Positions 24,091-35,490 of a stretch of 64,000 bases of DNA are shown piece by piece; within the stretch, counting starts at the first letter, position 1, and the number at the start of each line of letters is the position of its first letter. The DNA lies in NCBI GenBank assembly GCA_025617745.1, contig CM046858.1, positions 28,472,534-28,536,533 on the forward strand, read 5' to 3'. The notes under the pieces are model-generated. The model saw only the letters and a list, made by a program, of their open reading frames with translations. It was not told where the DNA came from and searched no databases. Source of the stretch: Heliocidaris erythrogramma. Its lineage: Eukaryota > Echinodermata > Echinoidea > Camarodonta > Echinometridae. A program made the translations under genes and the position numbers.

Positions 24091-24601
24091 GTTTTTTCTT
24101 ATTTTTCTGCGTTCACACAATTAGACACAGTCAGGTGTAGCTAACATGGGAGAGGGTTTTACATAAGGAAGTCGCATGTCAGATTAGCATGCAATATAGC
24201 ATAATCCCAGCCTCGGATCCGAGAAATTAATTTAGATTGGGAGCATAAAACCATACGCACCTTACGTAACATAGACACAGCATAGACACCGCAGGTATCT
24301 GCGCGTTGCCAGGACAACTGCGTCATAAAGAGTCTCACGCGCACCTATGGCAGGTACATGTGTGCACGTGCACGTGCGCAGACAATCCATAATTTAACAC
24401 GGCATAGAAAAGGAGGGAAATTTCAGAAAGGAGGAGGTCTCCAATTAATTAATCACAAACGAATTTAAAGGGCTCATACCCCTAACCCTCCACTCTCCAC
24501 TCCCTTTCTTCCGTCAAAAGATGGTCTTTGTCCTGATAAGGAACTAACATGGCAACGGATAGGGTTTCCAGGAGGAGGAGGAGCTAACTTCCCCATTCAA
24601 G

Positions 24602-24687
24602 ATGGTGATTGTGTTTGCAACCATCGTCTTTACTGGTTCCATAGTCAAGGGAGCTCGAGAGTGTGTGGGAGGTTTCTTTGCAAAATC
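24602..24687 (+). CDS. Candidate orphan first coding exon (signal-peptide-like)
   Basis: An ATG in a good context (CAAGATGG) opens 28 codons starting MVIVFATIVFTGSIVKGA, a plausible signal peptide, followed by RECVGGFFAK. The frame then meets a GTGAGT donor at 24688 in phase 2 and stops immediately beyond it. The next compatible acceptor I can see on the plus strand is 35942 (also phase 2), beyond the LTR retrotransposon. Whether these exons are joined is untested. It may be a chance open frame or an exon of an unrelated gene. Confidence 0.25.
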
Positions 24688-25125
24688 GTGAGTCTTTTTT
24701 TTTTCTTCTTGAGTTTTATTTTCTTTGAAACTTTGAAAGCCTTACAGCTAGAATATTGTTCTAAATGTTTTGGGAATTATGTATAGAGTCAGTTGGCATT
24801 GGCGGATGGGAGGGGGGGGGGGGGGGGGAGTATTATGCATTTTTTATGCCCGTCCCCTTTAGAGAGAAAACAAAATAGTTTGTGTATTGTATGATTGTAT
24901 CTCAGAAACTACACATTCAAATGTTCAGATATTTATCTTGTTGAAAATACAGTATAAAATACTTGTACCAAATTTCATGTAAATTCATGTATTTACTATT
25001 CAGTTGACTAATGCTCAAATGAATTCTTGGACATTTTCAGCGATAAAGACTCTCAGTACACACAGAGTGTGTATAGACTAGTTTGTGTGTAACTTTGCAT
25101 AGGAGCAGTAGGGGAAGGATATTAA

Positions 25126-25344
25126 TGTAGGTTTGGTCTTAAGGACCTCAACTACACGAGTAAATACTTAACTTACTGTAAATGGTGAAAAGCGCCGAAC
25201 TTACCGAGACTAAAGGTTCTGTAGTTTCCAGTTCGGTCAGTCTTGTTCGGTTCAGCATAATTTCCACACAGTCTCGTGCCCAAAGGTGTATGGCGCCCTC
25301 TAATGGGTAAAGCCCTATAGGGGGTGGGGGTAATTCCTACTACA
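25126..25344 (-). repeat. 3' LTR
   Basis: In element orientation this is the downstream LTR. It starts TGTAGTAGGAATTACC and ends CCTACA, is 219 bp long, and is indistinguishable by eye from 33366-33584. Confidence 0.93.
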
Positions 25345-25358
25345 TTCCCCCCTGTTTT
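25345..25358 (-). other. Polypurine tract
   Basis: Immediately inside the 3' LTR the minus strand reads AAAACAGGGGGGAA. This is a near-pure purine run in the position expected for the plus-strand DNA primer. The following 25359-26117 is the 3' non-coding region of the element, with an A run (minus strand) at about 25472-25490 and CG-rich inverted motifs around GAGTTCCCG near 25890-25945. Confidence 0.85.
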
Positions 25359-26117
25359 GAAAAACCCGGCCCATAACCAAAATGGGCCCGGGAAAATCCC
25401 ACCCGAATGAAAAGGAAAAAAAATTCTCTCTCCTTGCCCCAGAACTACGAGCAATATAGAACCAGAACACAATTTTTTTTTTTTTTTTTAATAAACCCAA
25501 CGCTCCAAAAAACTAGAAACATATGCCAGAGGAGATTCCCTACCCAGAATAATGCACGCTCTCATAGCGGTGAGCTGTCCACTTGTCCTTCCGGACTACG
25601 GCGCCATCTTACCTACCCAAGAGGTACATTTCTTGAGTTTTTCGGAGAGTGGCCGGAGAACCGGAAACTCACCTAGGTCACTCCGGCGCGGGAAGGAGGC
25701 GTCAGTGCCGCCATTACTCAGAGCGAGCCATTTGGAAAAAAGTCTCCCTGGAACAATCATAATATATGCCAACGGGCATTAGAAAAAACCGAAGATATAG
25801 AAAACACATTTACACATTTGCTAATATAGCAAAAAGTATTATGATCGAAACTCAAAAGTCCCCACCAATTAGTTCATCACGAACACAGGAACAGAGTTCC
25901 CGTGGGTTTCACCAGGAACACGGGAATGGAGTTCCCGCGGATTTCCGGGCCTACGGCCGTAGAGCGCCAGGGCGTTAACCCTAGTTTCCTCTAGCAAACG
26001 ATCCAGACGGACCCTGCGGAGAGCAATCAACTGGTCCTTGGTGAAGGACTTCACCAGGGCGTTGAAGAGAAAAGGAAAGCATAATTAGTTCCCGCACACA
26101 TGAACGGAAACCTAAAC

Positions 26118-29100
26118 TTACTTCCTTTCCTGCCCCACACACAGAGGACAATAATATTTATCTATATGGGTACTCTCGCTAGGGGTTACCCCCACACAGT
26201 CCCCATGAAACCAATCATCACAGCCGTCGCAGCCGATCATGAAGCGGGTCTCGTCATATGGTTTGCGACATAAGCAATACACAGCTTCCGGGTCGGCTCG
26301 CCTCCCCTCTCGGCACCACTCCGGCAACTCTCGGTCCCGGCACGGTTTTAGCCGATCCTGGTGTACGGTGGAAACCGACTTCCGGAGCTCCACCCGATAC
26401 AAATCGGGGGTTAACCTTTTGACTACCTTCCCGGGACCCTTCCAGGGGCTGCTCAGTTTCTTACATTTGCCCTTGACAGTTGCAGTGTCAAGGACATAAA
26501 CCGGGTCACCCTCCTGGAACTGCCTCCGGAAAGAATGTACATCGTAGTCCCGCTTCATGCGCATCTGAGCGTTCCTCAGATTAGCCCGGGCCGTCTCATG
26601 AGCAGCCTGGGTTGCTTTCATTAGCCTGCCCAAGTATTCCTCCTGGTCCCAAGTCACACTGTCCCCGGGTAGAGGATACATAATATGGGCTGGCTGATTC
26701 ACCTCCCGCCCTAGCATCAGCCGGTTAGCAGTATATCCGGTACTACGGTTAACCGTAGCCCTTAGCGCTCCAGCGATCTGAGGCAGGTACTCGTCCCACT
26801 TATTCTGGGTCCGCCCGATATAGCACCGGACAGCATCCATCAAGGTACGATTGTACCTTTCCACCTGACCATTACCCGAAGGTCGGTATGGCGTCGTCTT
26901 GGCCTTGTGGATCAGGAGAACCTTGCAGATACCTTTGAAAAGTCTGCTCTCGAAATTTCTCCCCTGGTCCGTAAAAATAGCGAACGGATACCCGAAACGG
27001 CAAAAGAATTCCCCAACCGCAGCACGGGCAGTCTCCTCCGCTGTCTGAGATGGCAGTGGGACGCACTCTACCCACTTAGTGAACTGATCCACCATCATGA
27101 GGATATGCTCATTCCCTTGGGACGACTTAGGCAATGGCCCCAGAAAATCCAGGTGAACCCGTTCCATGGGAGCCCCTGCGTGATAATTCCGCATGGGACT
27201 CTTACCGTACCTGGTGGCCTTCTTGTTCCTATTGCAGGTCGGGCAAGTTCGGACATAATCCGCCACATCCTTGCCCATTTTGTACCAGAAGTACTTGGCC
27301 CGAATGTAGGACTTGGTCCGATCCCTGCCGGGATGACCTGCGGCCGGAATGTCATGACTTGCACGCATGACTTCCTCCCTCAATGACCTGGGCACCAACA
27401 GCCGTGCGCCCTGGTCCTCCTCGTTTTTGCATATGACTCGTTCTACCCGCAGGAACTGGGCCCTATTAATCCAGAGAAATTTCTCCTCCGGACCCCACAG
27501 CATTATAGTGGCCTCATCCGGTTCCTGCCGATCATCGAGCCATTTCCCCAAAGCCATCAGAGCAGGATCCTTTTCTTGTTCAGCCCGCATCCTATCTGCA
27601 GGCAAGGGTTCCTCCTCCGCGACTTCCACAGGTCGGAGCCTTGCTGTTCTTACTATGGGTTCCCCCACCACAGCTCCGGCCCCCGCCGACGAAGTGCAGA
27701 CTACCACATGAGTCGCTCCAAAACTCTTCTCTAGCCCTGACTCCAACATGGCCTTCACCCTTGCGGCCCGGCCAGCAAGGGGAACCACATTATCGACCAC
27801 ATCGCCGAAAGTGGCCCAGTTCTTGTGAGCCTTGGAACAGTATCCGCACCCTCCGCACGGCAGGTGTTCTAAACTAAAACCCAACCGGTACTCTTCACAA
27901 AGCGGCTCCGCTAGTGGGACTCTAGACAGAGCATCGGCATTGGCATGCTTCTTGCCCGGACGATGTTCCAGGCGCATGTCATACTGACTGAGCTCCTCCA
28001 TCCAGCGGGCTAGTTGCCCCTGTGGGTACTTAAAATGGAGAAGCCATGTGAGGCTACTGTGATCCGTGCGGACCACAAACGGCTTCCCTAACAGATAATG
28101 GCGGTACTGCCGAGTGAATCTTACCACCGCCAGCAGTTCTCGCCGAGTTACGCAGTACCGCCGTTGTTCCGCGGTTAGCGCACAACTGCCATAGGACACC
28201 ACCCTCTCCTCCCCATCTTGTACCTGAAGGAGTTCTGCCCCGATGGCCTCATTAGAAGCATCCGTGTCCAGAATAAATAAATCCCGGCCATTAGGCATAG
28301 TGAGTACCGGTGCCTCCGTGAGACTGTCTTTAATTCCTTCAAAGGCTTGCTGTTGTTCTATTCCCCATTGAAACTGCTGTTTCCCGGTGATCCGGTAGAG
28401 GGGAACTGCAGTAGCAGCAAAGCCCTTGATGAACGCCCGGTGATAGTTGGCCAGGCCCAGGAATTGTTCGACTTGCCTTGTAGTTCTTGGAGTGGGCCAC
28501 TGGCGGACCGCCCGGATATGCTCCTCCCGGAGCTGAACCCGGTTAGCGCTCACCTCCCTCCCCAAGAACTCCACCTTTTCCTGGAATAGAACGCACTTTT
28601 TAGGCTTCAATTTAAGCCCAAATTTAGCGAACCTTCCCAGGACTTCCTCCAGATTGGCTAGGTGGTCTTCCACCGACTTTCCCAAGACAACAACATCATC
28701 CAGGAAGGCCAGGACAGTCTGCCAATTTATTCCCCTTAGGATTAGGTCCATCGCCCGCGAAAAAGTCGCTGGCGCATTACACAGACCAAATCCCATCCGC
28801 ACAAACTCATAGAGCCCGTACTTTGTGGTAAAAGCGGTTTTCTTCCTGTCTCCCGCTTTTATTTTTACTTGGTAGTAAGCCGAATTCGCATCCAGCTTAG
28901 AGAACCAAGCGTTACCAACTAGCGTGTCCAAACATTCCTCGATATTCGGTAGCGGGTAAACATCTTTCCGAGTTACCGCATTTAGTGCCCGGTAATCTAT
29001 ACACCACCGGACACCCCCGTCACGCTTCCGGACTAAGACCGGGGCCGAGGCCCACTCGGACTGGGAAGGTTGGATTATCCCTGCCCTAGTCATCTTGTCC

Positions 29101-30389
29101 AGATGCGCCTTTTCTTCCCCGGCAAAATTCAGCGGAGTACGCCTCATTTTCTGTTTAACCGGGGCTGCATTTTCGGTATCGATGGAATGTTCAACACCCT
29201 CAAATTTCCCTAAATCGAATTCGTCTTGGGCGAAAACCCCGGAAAAACGAATTAATAAATCCCGGAGTTTGTCCCGCCCTTCCTCCGATAAAAGGGTTGA
29301 GGACTGCTTGAACAGTTCGGCTAGGTGGGGTGGGAACCCCTCGGTCCCCCCTGTTTTGACTTGGGAGATCTCCCCGTCAAAGCTTACAGAGGAAGCCACC
29401 TGAGAGACCTCGGCCTGGAGTTCATGTGCCTCCCCAAGGACGTCCGCACAGGTAATTTTCCGGTGCCGGTCCGTGGGGTTAACCACATATACCTCCATCT
29501 CGTTCCCCGCCCCGTGCACGGAACAAGGAATCAAGAGGAATGAGTGACCCGACAGTGGCTCGAACACATAGTCCCCTAACCGTTGGTCTAGGACCCCGGT
29601 TATCCTCTTAACTGTATTAGGTGGGACTATAATTCTCTTGCGGACATGGACCCTTGCTACACCCATCTGCCTGGGATTATCCCCATGTAGCATGGGAATC
29701 TCTTCTCCCCCTAGCACCAGCTTCGGGTGAAACAAATGTATAATTGCCCTATGTTTCCCGAGAAAATCCATTCCCAGTAGCATATCATCTGTGATAGGTG
29801 CAACATACAGCCGCTCAGAGAACGTTTGTTCCCCCAACTGAATACTCACCGGCCCCACTATTGTCCCCTTCATGCTCATGTCTCTACCCGCCGCATGTAA
29901 TATGGCATTCCGGAGCTCTTTCGGCTGCGGTTTCAGGTGTTGCAGCACCCGATCGGAGATGATAGAGACTTCAGCCGCCGTATCCACTATTGCTCTAAGG
30001 GGGTGACCCCCTATAACTATAGGGACACTGAGCGAAGAAGAAGACTGAAGTCGGCAAACTACCACTTCTTCTATCTCATCGGATTCCGGTTCCGGACTCG
30101 AGGCATTATCCGGCATCGGATCCAAAGAAATGGTCTCCCTTGGACTGGTTGGAAGTTCGCAAGTGGTGACTTCCGCTATATACTGGGAAAATGCCCCCAC
30201 TACTGGATCCCCTGCAGTGAAAACCTCTCCCAGCTCCTTGGAGGCGTCTTCTGACCAGGTTTTGTCAGAAACCGGCATTCCCAGGTGCTTTTCAGCCGCC
30301 TGGTTGCCCGGCAACCCAGTCCTTAGTTGGCCTCTTTCGGGTCGGGCCGGGGGCTGGCCTCTGCCTCCGACCCGCTGGAGTTTTCCTCC
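26118..30389 (-). CDS. pol: Pol polyprotein: protease, RT, RNase H, integrase, C-terminal PHD finger
   Basis: The frame opens just after a TGA at 30390-30392 and has no early ATG. It is probably made as a Gag-Pol fusion by -1 frameshifting. Counting from the Leu codon at 30314 (1398 residues): protease D111-T-A; RT with FSKLDAN (472-477) and F-L-D-D (537-540); RNase H D683, E726, D751; a CGGCGYC cluster near 820-826; integrase zinc site H987, H994, C1024, C1027; catalytic D1056, D1116, E1152 (D-x35-E). A GPY/F-like module ([20 protein letters not shown]) lies at about 1289-1308. A C4HC3 PHD finger covers 1346-1392 (C1347, C1349, C1362, C1365, H1370, C1373, C1389, C1392). The whole frame is intact with every catalytic residue present. 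The PHD tail occupies the position of the chromodomain in chromoviruses. Confidence 0.95.
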   Translation of the reverse strand, partial: GGKLQRVGGRGQPPARPERGQLRTGLPGNQAAEKHLGMPVSDKTWSEDASKELGEVFTAGDPVVGAFSQYIAEVTTCELPTSPRETISLDPMPDNASSPEPESDEIEEVVVCRLQSSSSLSVPIVIGGHPLRAIVDTAAEVSIISDRVLQHLKPQPKELRNAILHAAGRDMSMKGTIVGPVSIQLGEQTFSERLYVAPITDDMLLGMDFLGKHRAIIHLFHPKLVLGGEEIPMLHGDNPRQMGVARVHVRKRIIVPPNTVKRITGVLDQRLGDYVFEPLSGHSFLLIPCSVHGAGNEMEVYVVNPTDRHRKITCADVLGEAHELQAEVSQVASSVSFDGEISQVKTGGTEGFPPHLAELFKQSSTLLSEEGRDKLRDLLIRFSGVFAQDEFDLGKFEGVEHSIDTENAAPVKQKMRRTPLNFAGEEKAHLDKMTRAGIIQPSQSEWASAPVLVRKRDGGVRWCIDYRALNAVTRKDVYPLPNIEECLDTLVGNAWFSKLDANSAYYQVKIKAGDRKKTAFTTKYGLYEFVRMGFGLCNAPATFSRAMDLILRGINWQTVLAFLDDVVVLGKSVEDHLANLEEVLGRFAKFGLKLKPKKCVLFQEKVEFLGREVSANRVQLREEHIRAVRQWPTPRTTRQVEQFLGLANYHRAFIKGFAATAVPLYRITGKQQFQWGIEQQQAFEGIKDSLTEAPVLTMPNGRDLFILDTDASNEAIGAELLQVQDGEERVVSYGSCALTAEQRRYCVTRRELLAVVRFTRQYRHYLLGKPFVVRTDHSSLTWLLHFKYPQGQLARWMEELSQYDMRLEHRPGKKHANADALSRVPLAEPLCEEYRLGFSLEHLPCGGCGYCSKAHKNWATFGDVVDNVVPLAGRAARVKAMLESGLEKSFGATHVVVCTSSAGAGAVVGEPIVRTARLRPVEVAEEEPLPADRMRAEQEKDPALMALGKWLDDRQEPDEATIMLWGPEEKFLWINRAQFLRVERVICKNEEDQGARLLVPRSLREEVMRASHDIPAAGHPGRDRTKSYIRAKYFWYKMGKDVADYVRTCPTCNRNKKATRYGKSPMRNYHAGAPMERVHLDFLGPLPKSSQGNEHILMMVDQFTKWVECVPLPSQTAEETARAAVGEFFCRFGYPFAIFTDQGRNFESRLFKGICKVLLIHKAKTTPYRPSGNGQVERYNRTLMDAVRCYIGRTQNKWDEYLPQIAGALRATVNRSTGYTANRLMLGREVNQPAHIMYPLPGDSVTWDQEEYLGRLMKATQAAHETARANLRNAQMRMKRDYDVHSFRRQFQEGDPVYVLDTATVKGKCKKLSSPWKGPGKVVKRLTPDLYRVELRKSVSTVHQDRLKPCRDRELPEWCREGRRADPEAVYCLCRKPYDETRFMIGCDGCDDWFHGDCVGVTPSESTHIDKYYCPLCVGQERK

Positions 30390-32158
30390 TCAGGACAGTT
30401 GACAAAGGAAACCCGCACGTTCCCTTTGTCTCCCTTGGCTGTGGGGCAATCCTTCCGGAAATGTCCGTGCCCCCCGCAGGCATAACACCGATCGCCCCCC
30501 GGGGACTTAGCTCGCTCCCGGGAAGCCCCCGGCCTGGACTGCAGGGCCTCTAGGACCTTCCGGAGGTCCCGCTCTAAATTTGCTACCCGGGTATCCAAAC
30601 TGGCTACCCGGGTATCCAAACCGGCTACCCGGGCATCCAAATCGGTTACCCGGGCCTCTAGGCGGCCCCGAGGCTCACCCAATGCGGCGCGCTGCCGGTC
30701 TCCAGGGGGACGGCTCGACGATTGAGGGGGTAGGTCTATTTTGCGGACTTCGAAATCCCCCTCGTCCTTCAAGGCCACAGCCTTGACAGGTCGCCCACGC
30801 CCGTACATAGCCCTGTGTACATGCTGGTGCCACTGGATAGTTTTTTCGGCTTCTTCTACGGTGGCGGGGTGTTGAGTCAGCGTATGACACCCCGCCTCCC
30901 GATTTGAGCACCCCTGGCACAGACGGAGAATGGCCTGCTGTTGTACATACGACCCCTGGCCCCCGGGAAACGCCCGAAGGGCTAACCCGAGCACCCGATC
31001 GGACCAATCGGGCAGAGACTCTTCTGGTCCCTGCTTGGCCGCCGCGAACTCGAGTTGGGCGGATTCCGGCAACCCGCCCTCCCCGAATCGCTCCGACAAT
31101 TTGCGTACGAGCGAGAAATACTCCAAGTCTGGCTCCCTCTCAAGAGCCAAGCTCAAATACTCTCCCGCTTTTCCTTCCAGGCACCAACTAAGTTGATCTA
31201 GTCGTTGGGGAGATTCCCACCCCTGCCGGTCGGCAAAAGCCGTGAATTTATGGAAGAATGCCTTCCAGTTTCCCCGCCCGTCGAAGGAGATAGTTCTGGG
31301 AAGCGGCTGGTAGGCTGGCCTACCTGCATTTTCCCCAAGCTTACCCCTCCTAGGAGCAGAGCACCTATAATCTTGCTCTTCAGGAAAGAGGGGGGACCCT
31401 ATAGGACCCCCTGGATACCCTGAAAGGGGGTTGCCCCTTCCATGACTATCCCTTAAGCATTCCCGGCCTAATTGGGGTTGAAATTCCTCCCGAATGTCCC
31501 TGGAACTAAACCCCAGGTGTGACGAGACCCGGTGGTCCCTTCCCACCGCAGTGCCCCTCTGGCTGGCTTGCCAAAATGAGCCCCCCTGTTGGGGGACTAC
31601 TCGGGTAGGGGGGCTGACGTACCCCGCCCCCCTCCATGAACACCCCCCGGACTCCATGGGAACCTCACCTGCCCTCCCCATCCGCCGATAACTAATAGGT
31701 CCGCCCTCCCCTGGGTTTTCCCCAGCTCTATATTGGGGCCCCCCAGGAATGTGAGACATACTCGGGGCTACGCCCCGGGATTTGCGCGACACATCCCCTG
31801 AGGGAGGCGGATAAATATCATAGGGGTACTGATGGTCTATTGCCCCCATTTGTCCTACGTGGGCCCTAGCCCCGTTGGGGGTACTGGTGTAAACACCCCC
31901 TTTGCCCCCACCCTGAAGGGGCGTCCCCTCTGTGACCCAGGTGCTCTCTACGTCCCGAGGAGCAAAGTCGAATTGGTCAACCAGCCCCCGGGACTCTGTA
32001 AGCCCTGGAAATGCCACAAATAATTCAGGGGTTATATTCCCATGCTCAGTCCGGAGCCCTAAAATGATCCCGGCCTGCACGGGGTTGAGCCCCGGCATTG
32101 ATGCAAGTTCCTCGTAGGAACACATATTGATGGGGAGTCTACCCTCCCCCTCCGTCAT
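30323..32158 (-). CDS. gag: Gag polyprotein
   Basis: This is a 611-aa protein starting at an ATG (32158). Residues 8-56 resemble a helix-hairpin-helix segment ([20 protein letters not shown], then GIILGLR). Residues 70-285 are low-complexity and Gly/Pro/Arg-rich. Residues 288-445 match the retrotransposon Gag core (F..F..K.TAFAD..GW.., then [12 protein letters not shown]). Residues 496-540 form a heptad coiled coil built from repeated L-D-T/A-R-V-A units. Residues 558-571 are a CCHC knuckle (C558, C561, H566, C571) for nucleic-acid packaging. The gene ends at TAA 30323-30325, overlapping pol by 67 bases. A slippery-like heptamer GGAAAAC at 30386-30380 lies in the correct phase. Confidence 0.93.
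   Translation of the reverse strand: MTEGEGRLPINMCSYEELASMPGLNPVQAGIILGLRTEHGNITPELFVAFPGLTESRGLVDQFDFAPRDVESTWVTEGTPLQGGGKGGVYTSTPNGARAHVGQMGAIDHQYPYDIYPPPSGDVSRKSRGVAPSMSHIPGGPQYRAGENPGEGGPISYRRMGRAGEVPMESGGCSWRGAGYVSPPTRVVPQQGGSFWQASQRGTAVGRDHRVSSHLGFSSRDIREEFQPQLGRECLRDSHGRGNPLSGYPGGPIGSPLFPEEQDYRCSAPRRGKLGENAGRPAYQPLPRTISFDGRGNWKAFFHKFTAFADRQGWESPQRLDQLSWCLEGKAGEYLSLALEREPDLEYFSLVRKLSERFGEGGLPESAQLEFAAAKQGPEESLPDWSDRVLGLALRAFPGGQGSYVQQQAILRLCQGCSNREAGCHTLTQHPATVEEAEKTIQWHQHVHRAMYGRGRPVKAVALKDEGDFEVRKIDLPPQSSSRPPGDRQRAALGEPRGRLEARVTDLDARVAGLDTRVASLDTRVANLERDLRKVLEALQSRPGASRERAKSPGGDRCYACGGHGHFRKDCPTAKGDKGNVRVSFVNCPEEENSSGSEAEASPRPDPKEAN
30581..30664 (-). repeat. 21-bp minisatellite encoding the Gag coiled coil
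   Basis: About four 21-bp units (plus-strand core CTACCCGGGTATCCAAA) lie head to tail inside gag. Each encodes one heptad (V-A-x-L-D-T-R). In-phase repetition of 21 bp adds or removes whole heptads without breaking the frame. Confidence 0.85.
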
Positions 32159-33365
32159 TGCGACGATCTAAAAACTACTCTAAAATAACCGCTTTATTCC
32201 CGTCCAGTCCTAAACTACCCGACAGGGAAATATTACAACACTTGGAGTTTCCTAATTTATTAACGAAATCTCGCTAATACACTCACACACGAATAATCAC
32301 ACCACACACCGTCACAAACTTATTTCCTTTTTCTTTTCTTTTTTTTTTTTTTTTTTTTCTTTTTAACCGGACTCCCGCACTACAACGAGTGGGTGGGTCC
32401 ACACGCAACACAAGCAGAAACCATAAACTCACTCACACAATAGACTACACACAGCCTACCGCTATAGACCACTAGACTAGCTCGAAACTCCAAGCGTTCT
32501 GGCGCAGAAAACCTGCCCAAAACAAACCCAAACAGGGCACAATATACCCACTCAAACTCAGAAACAGTCACTAAATATATGAAAACGGATAAAAATACCA
32601 AAGACTTACCTAATCTAAGTTCAAATGAAATTCTCTGCCAAAAGCTGACGTCTGTGTCGATCCGCACAGCTAGCACAATACAAGATGGCGTCGATCGAGA
32701 GCGGAAAGCCCAAAGAGTATCCCTCCGCCAGCCACAACCACTATAGCTATACGAGTATAGCCGTTCCAGCCCAGGCCCTTGCGAGAACCTACGCGCTAAC
32801 AACAAATAGTGAGCAGACGAAACGAACACTCCAACTGACAAATAACCCACTTTCACACCCCAAAAGCACACGCACAACGACAATCACCTTAAAAAGACAC
32901 CAAAAACAGACACCTCACAGCGTTAACTAAGGCCAAACACCCGTGACAGAAGCAAAACAAGGACACACGTGTATAGCACTAGCCTTCTCACCCCCAACGG
33001 AAAAAACCCCGGCAAAAATTCGCCGGAACTACACTGGGACAGACGACTAAAAAAAACTCAGAAAAATGCCTCAAGCCGGGCCAATAACTCAGCCCGACCG
33101 ATGACACTCACACCAAACGCACAAAAATATATATCACCACGGTCAAAATAAACAAGGCCGACCTAGCAGCCCTGCCTTCGACAATAATCAAAATTTTTAC
33201 CCTACTGTGATTCCAATATCAGGCACAGCGAGCAGCTTAGCCCAACGCACGGGGTCGCACAAGATGCCTATGCGTATATGGGCAGCTGTGCCCGCTGTGT
33301 CAAAAAATTACGAGACAAAATTCGCCCACAAAGGCAAAATTCAGATCTGCAAGCAGCGTCAATAA
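32159..33365 (-). other. Element 5' leader
   Basis: This is about 1.2 kb between the 5' LTR and the gag ATG. It contains a long A run in element orientation (plus-strand T run at about 32338-32358). The sequence just inside the 5' LTR, TTATTGACGCTGCTTGC, has no TGG start, so a conventional tRNA-CCA primer site is not evident. An open frame at 32380-32883 begins at a non-ATG codon and is not called. Confidence 0.7.
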
Positions 33366-33584
33366 TGTAGGTTTGGTCTTAAGGACCTCAACTACACGAG
33401 TAAATACTTAACTTACTGTAAATGGTGAAAAGCGCCGAACTTACCGAGACTAAAGGTTCTGTAGTTTCCAGTTCGGTCAGTCTTGTTCGGTTCAGCATAA
33501 TTTCCACACAGTCTCGTGCCCAAAGGTGTATGGCGCCCTCTAATGGGTAAAGCCCTATAGGGGGTGGGGGTAATTCCTACTACA
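33366..33584 (-). repeat. 5' LTR
   Basis: This is the upstream LTR in element orientation. It is 219 bp, TG..CA, and identical by eye to the 3' LTR. It should carry the element promoter. No certain TATA box is seen, although CCTATAGGG occurs near its start. Confidence 0.93.
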
Positions 33585-33789
33585 ACATTTTCAAACTGAT
33601 ATGGCAATATGGTCTCATAATATTTTCTCAAAAAATCCTGCAGAATCAAATTTGGAACATTCCAAAATACCTAAGACCTGCTGGACAAATTTATAGCTCA
33701 AGAAATTGCCGAGATGTCACTTTAAAAATATTCATTTTCAGTTTTTCTTATAATGAAGAGATTAAACATACAACTTGTCCTTAACATCA

Positions 33790-34062
33790 CAGGGGCGTAT
33801 CCAGGTTTTCCCAATGGGGGGGGGGGGGGCGCCAGGCATTATTGATCGCCGTCCTGGGGGAGGAGTCTAAGGGCAGGGGTGCCCCCTCCCCTTTGGAAAA
33901 TTTTTGCTTCTGAAGAAGGGCTGAGATGCAAAATAATCCTATATGTGACTAATTTTGAAGCCTATTTAATGAACAACGGTTTTTTGAGAGATTTTTTTGT
34001 TTACGACGGCCAATAGGGGGGGGGGGGGGCGCCTGTTGCGCCACTCCCTGGATACGCCACTG
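33790..34062. mobile_element. hAT-like MITE with poly-G tracts
   Basis: The ends CAGGGGCGTATCCAGG and CCTGGATACGCCACTG are inverted. CATCA-type flanks match over only about 5 bp. Two G runs of about 15 lie inside. It is related to the element at 23180-23439. Confidence 0.7.
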
Positions 34063-34339
34063 CATCAAAAGATAGGAAATTATGATACCAATTTTCTTTC
34101 AAACTTCAGTGGGATCATATTTTGGTTAGTTTGAAATTTTAGTTAGTTTGAAATAATAATTATTTCATTCTAAACCGCCGCGTAAATCATTATGAAACTA
34201 AAAAACCATCCCGGAGTACTACTAGATTCATCTTTTTCATCATTCCAAAAGAGATATATACAATTTGCAGTTGATAAGAAGCTATTCAAGTGTTAATATG
34301 TCACATTATTCTTTGACTGTTGCAGTATACACAGACGTT

Positions 34340-35490
34340 GTAATTCCGGACAGGTTGTTAATCCGGACAGTCAATCGAACAACTTTTCATGCAAATTGTC
34401 ACGAATCTTTCACAGGATAGGTTGAAAATCACGTGAATTGCAAATATTTACTGGTTTTAGTGTTACTTGATGCATGTTTTTCGTAAAATCTGACAGGCTA
34501 ATTTTTGTTAAGTGTCCGGAAATGCAACTCCCCATCATATATATTATTCTTAGTAGTTTTGTCATTGTCTTGCATTGTATTAATATTGCACTTTTGTAAC
34601 TTGGCTCTTTTACTATACTTTTGTAACTTCTCTTTTGTTTAAATTTGATTTTCATTACCATAATAGTTTGTTACCGTATCTAGACTCATTGTAAACATTT
34701 CTTTTTCTGGGGTGCAGGGTCGAAAGGTCAATGGGCTATTGTTGTTCCCCTCCACATTCTACTTTTTCTTGTATGAGTCACCTGTATTGATTTTATTCAA
34801 AATGCAATATATAATATACATATTTTGGATGATATGTTCTATGGTTTTTAATGAAATGTGGAAAATAAACTTGAAACTTGAATTGGTATACGTTGAAAAA
34901 TGCGTGCCATTTTTGTGCTGATTCAGCGTAAAAACAGCTGACAGATTTGGCCATCCTTCAGACACCCTAATATTAACCTGTCAATTTTGCCGTCAGATGT
35001 TGCGAAAAATATTCATCAAGTAACTCTAAAATCAGCGAATATGTGCAATTCATCTATGTCAACCTACTTGTACCTTGTGAAAGATAAAGACCTATGACAA
35101 TTTGCATGAAAATTTGTTGATTTACTTTTTAGAAGTGACCTGTCCGGACCATGCACCAACCTGTCCGGACACTCAACGCGTGGGGTCGCTGGCTGATTTT
35201 ACAGTTTACCCCCACCCCACCGAATTCCTGTCGCAAGCAATTTACCCACACGTTGTGTTTCCTGAAAGTAAACAGTAAACAAACAGTAGGCAAACAGTAA
35301 TTTAAACAAGTTAGCACGCATATTTTTCAGGAATCTTTTAAAATTTATAGTTTGACAATATTATACATGTAGATGAAAAATATTCACGGTGGTTAAATCT
35401 ACTTTTTATTAATTTACTAATTATTTGTTAGTTAAATTCAAATGTGACAGCTGTATATTTGCTACGTGTCCGGACACACAACCTCCTTCC
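34340..35490. mobile_element. CCGGACA foldback element with nested LINE tail
   Basis: The segment near 34345-34500 (TCCGGACAGGTTG, CATGCAAATTGTCA, AGTGTTACTTGATGCATGTT) recurs inverted near 34960-35180 with moderate divergence. A further GTGTCCGGACAC motif lies at about 35467. Between the arms, AATAAACTTGAAACTTGAA at 34864-34882 looks like a LINE 3' tail on the plus strand. No intact protein is seen. Confidence 0.55.

Larger units (their letters stand above)
25126..33584 (-). mobile_element. Complete Ty3/gypsy-type LTR retrotransposon with PHD-tailed integrase
   Basis: Two 219-bp LTRs identical by eye (25126-25344 and 33366-33584), each beginning TG and ending CA, bracket an 8-kb interior. 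In minus orientation the order is 5' LTR, about 1.2-kb leader, gag, pol in the -1 frame, about 0.77-kb 3' region, polypurine tract, 3' LTR. Identical LTRs and intact frames indicate a recent insertion. No env-like ORF is present. The 5-bp flanks differ (AATGT versus TTAAT in minus orientation), so no target-site duplication is visible. Confidence 0.95.

Noticed and set aside
32380-32883. 167-aa open frame in the retrotransposon leader
   Set aside because: It begins at a non-ATG codon, has no recognisable domain, and lies in the untranslated leader.
25126-33584. Envelope gene making the element an endogenous retrovirus
   Set aside because: After pol only about 0.77 kb of non-coding DNA remains before the 3' LTR, with no env-like frame.
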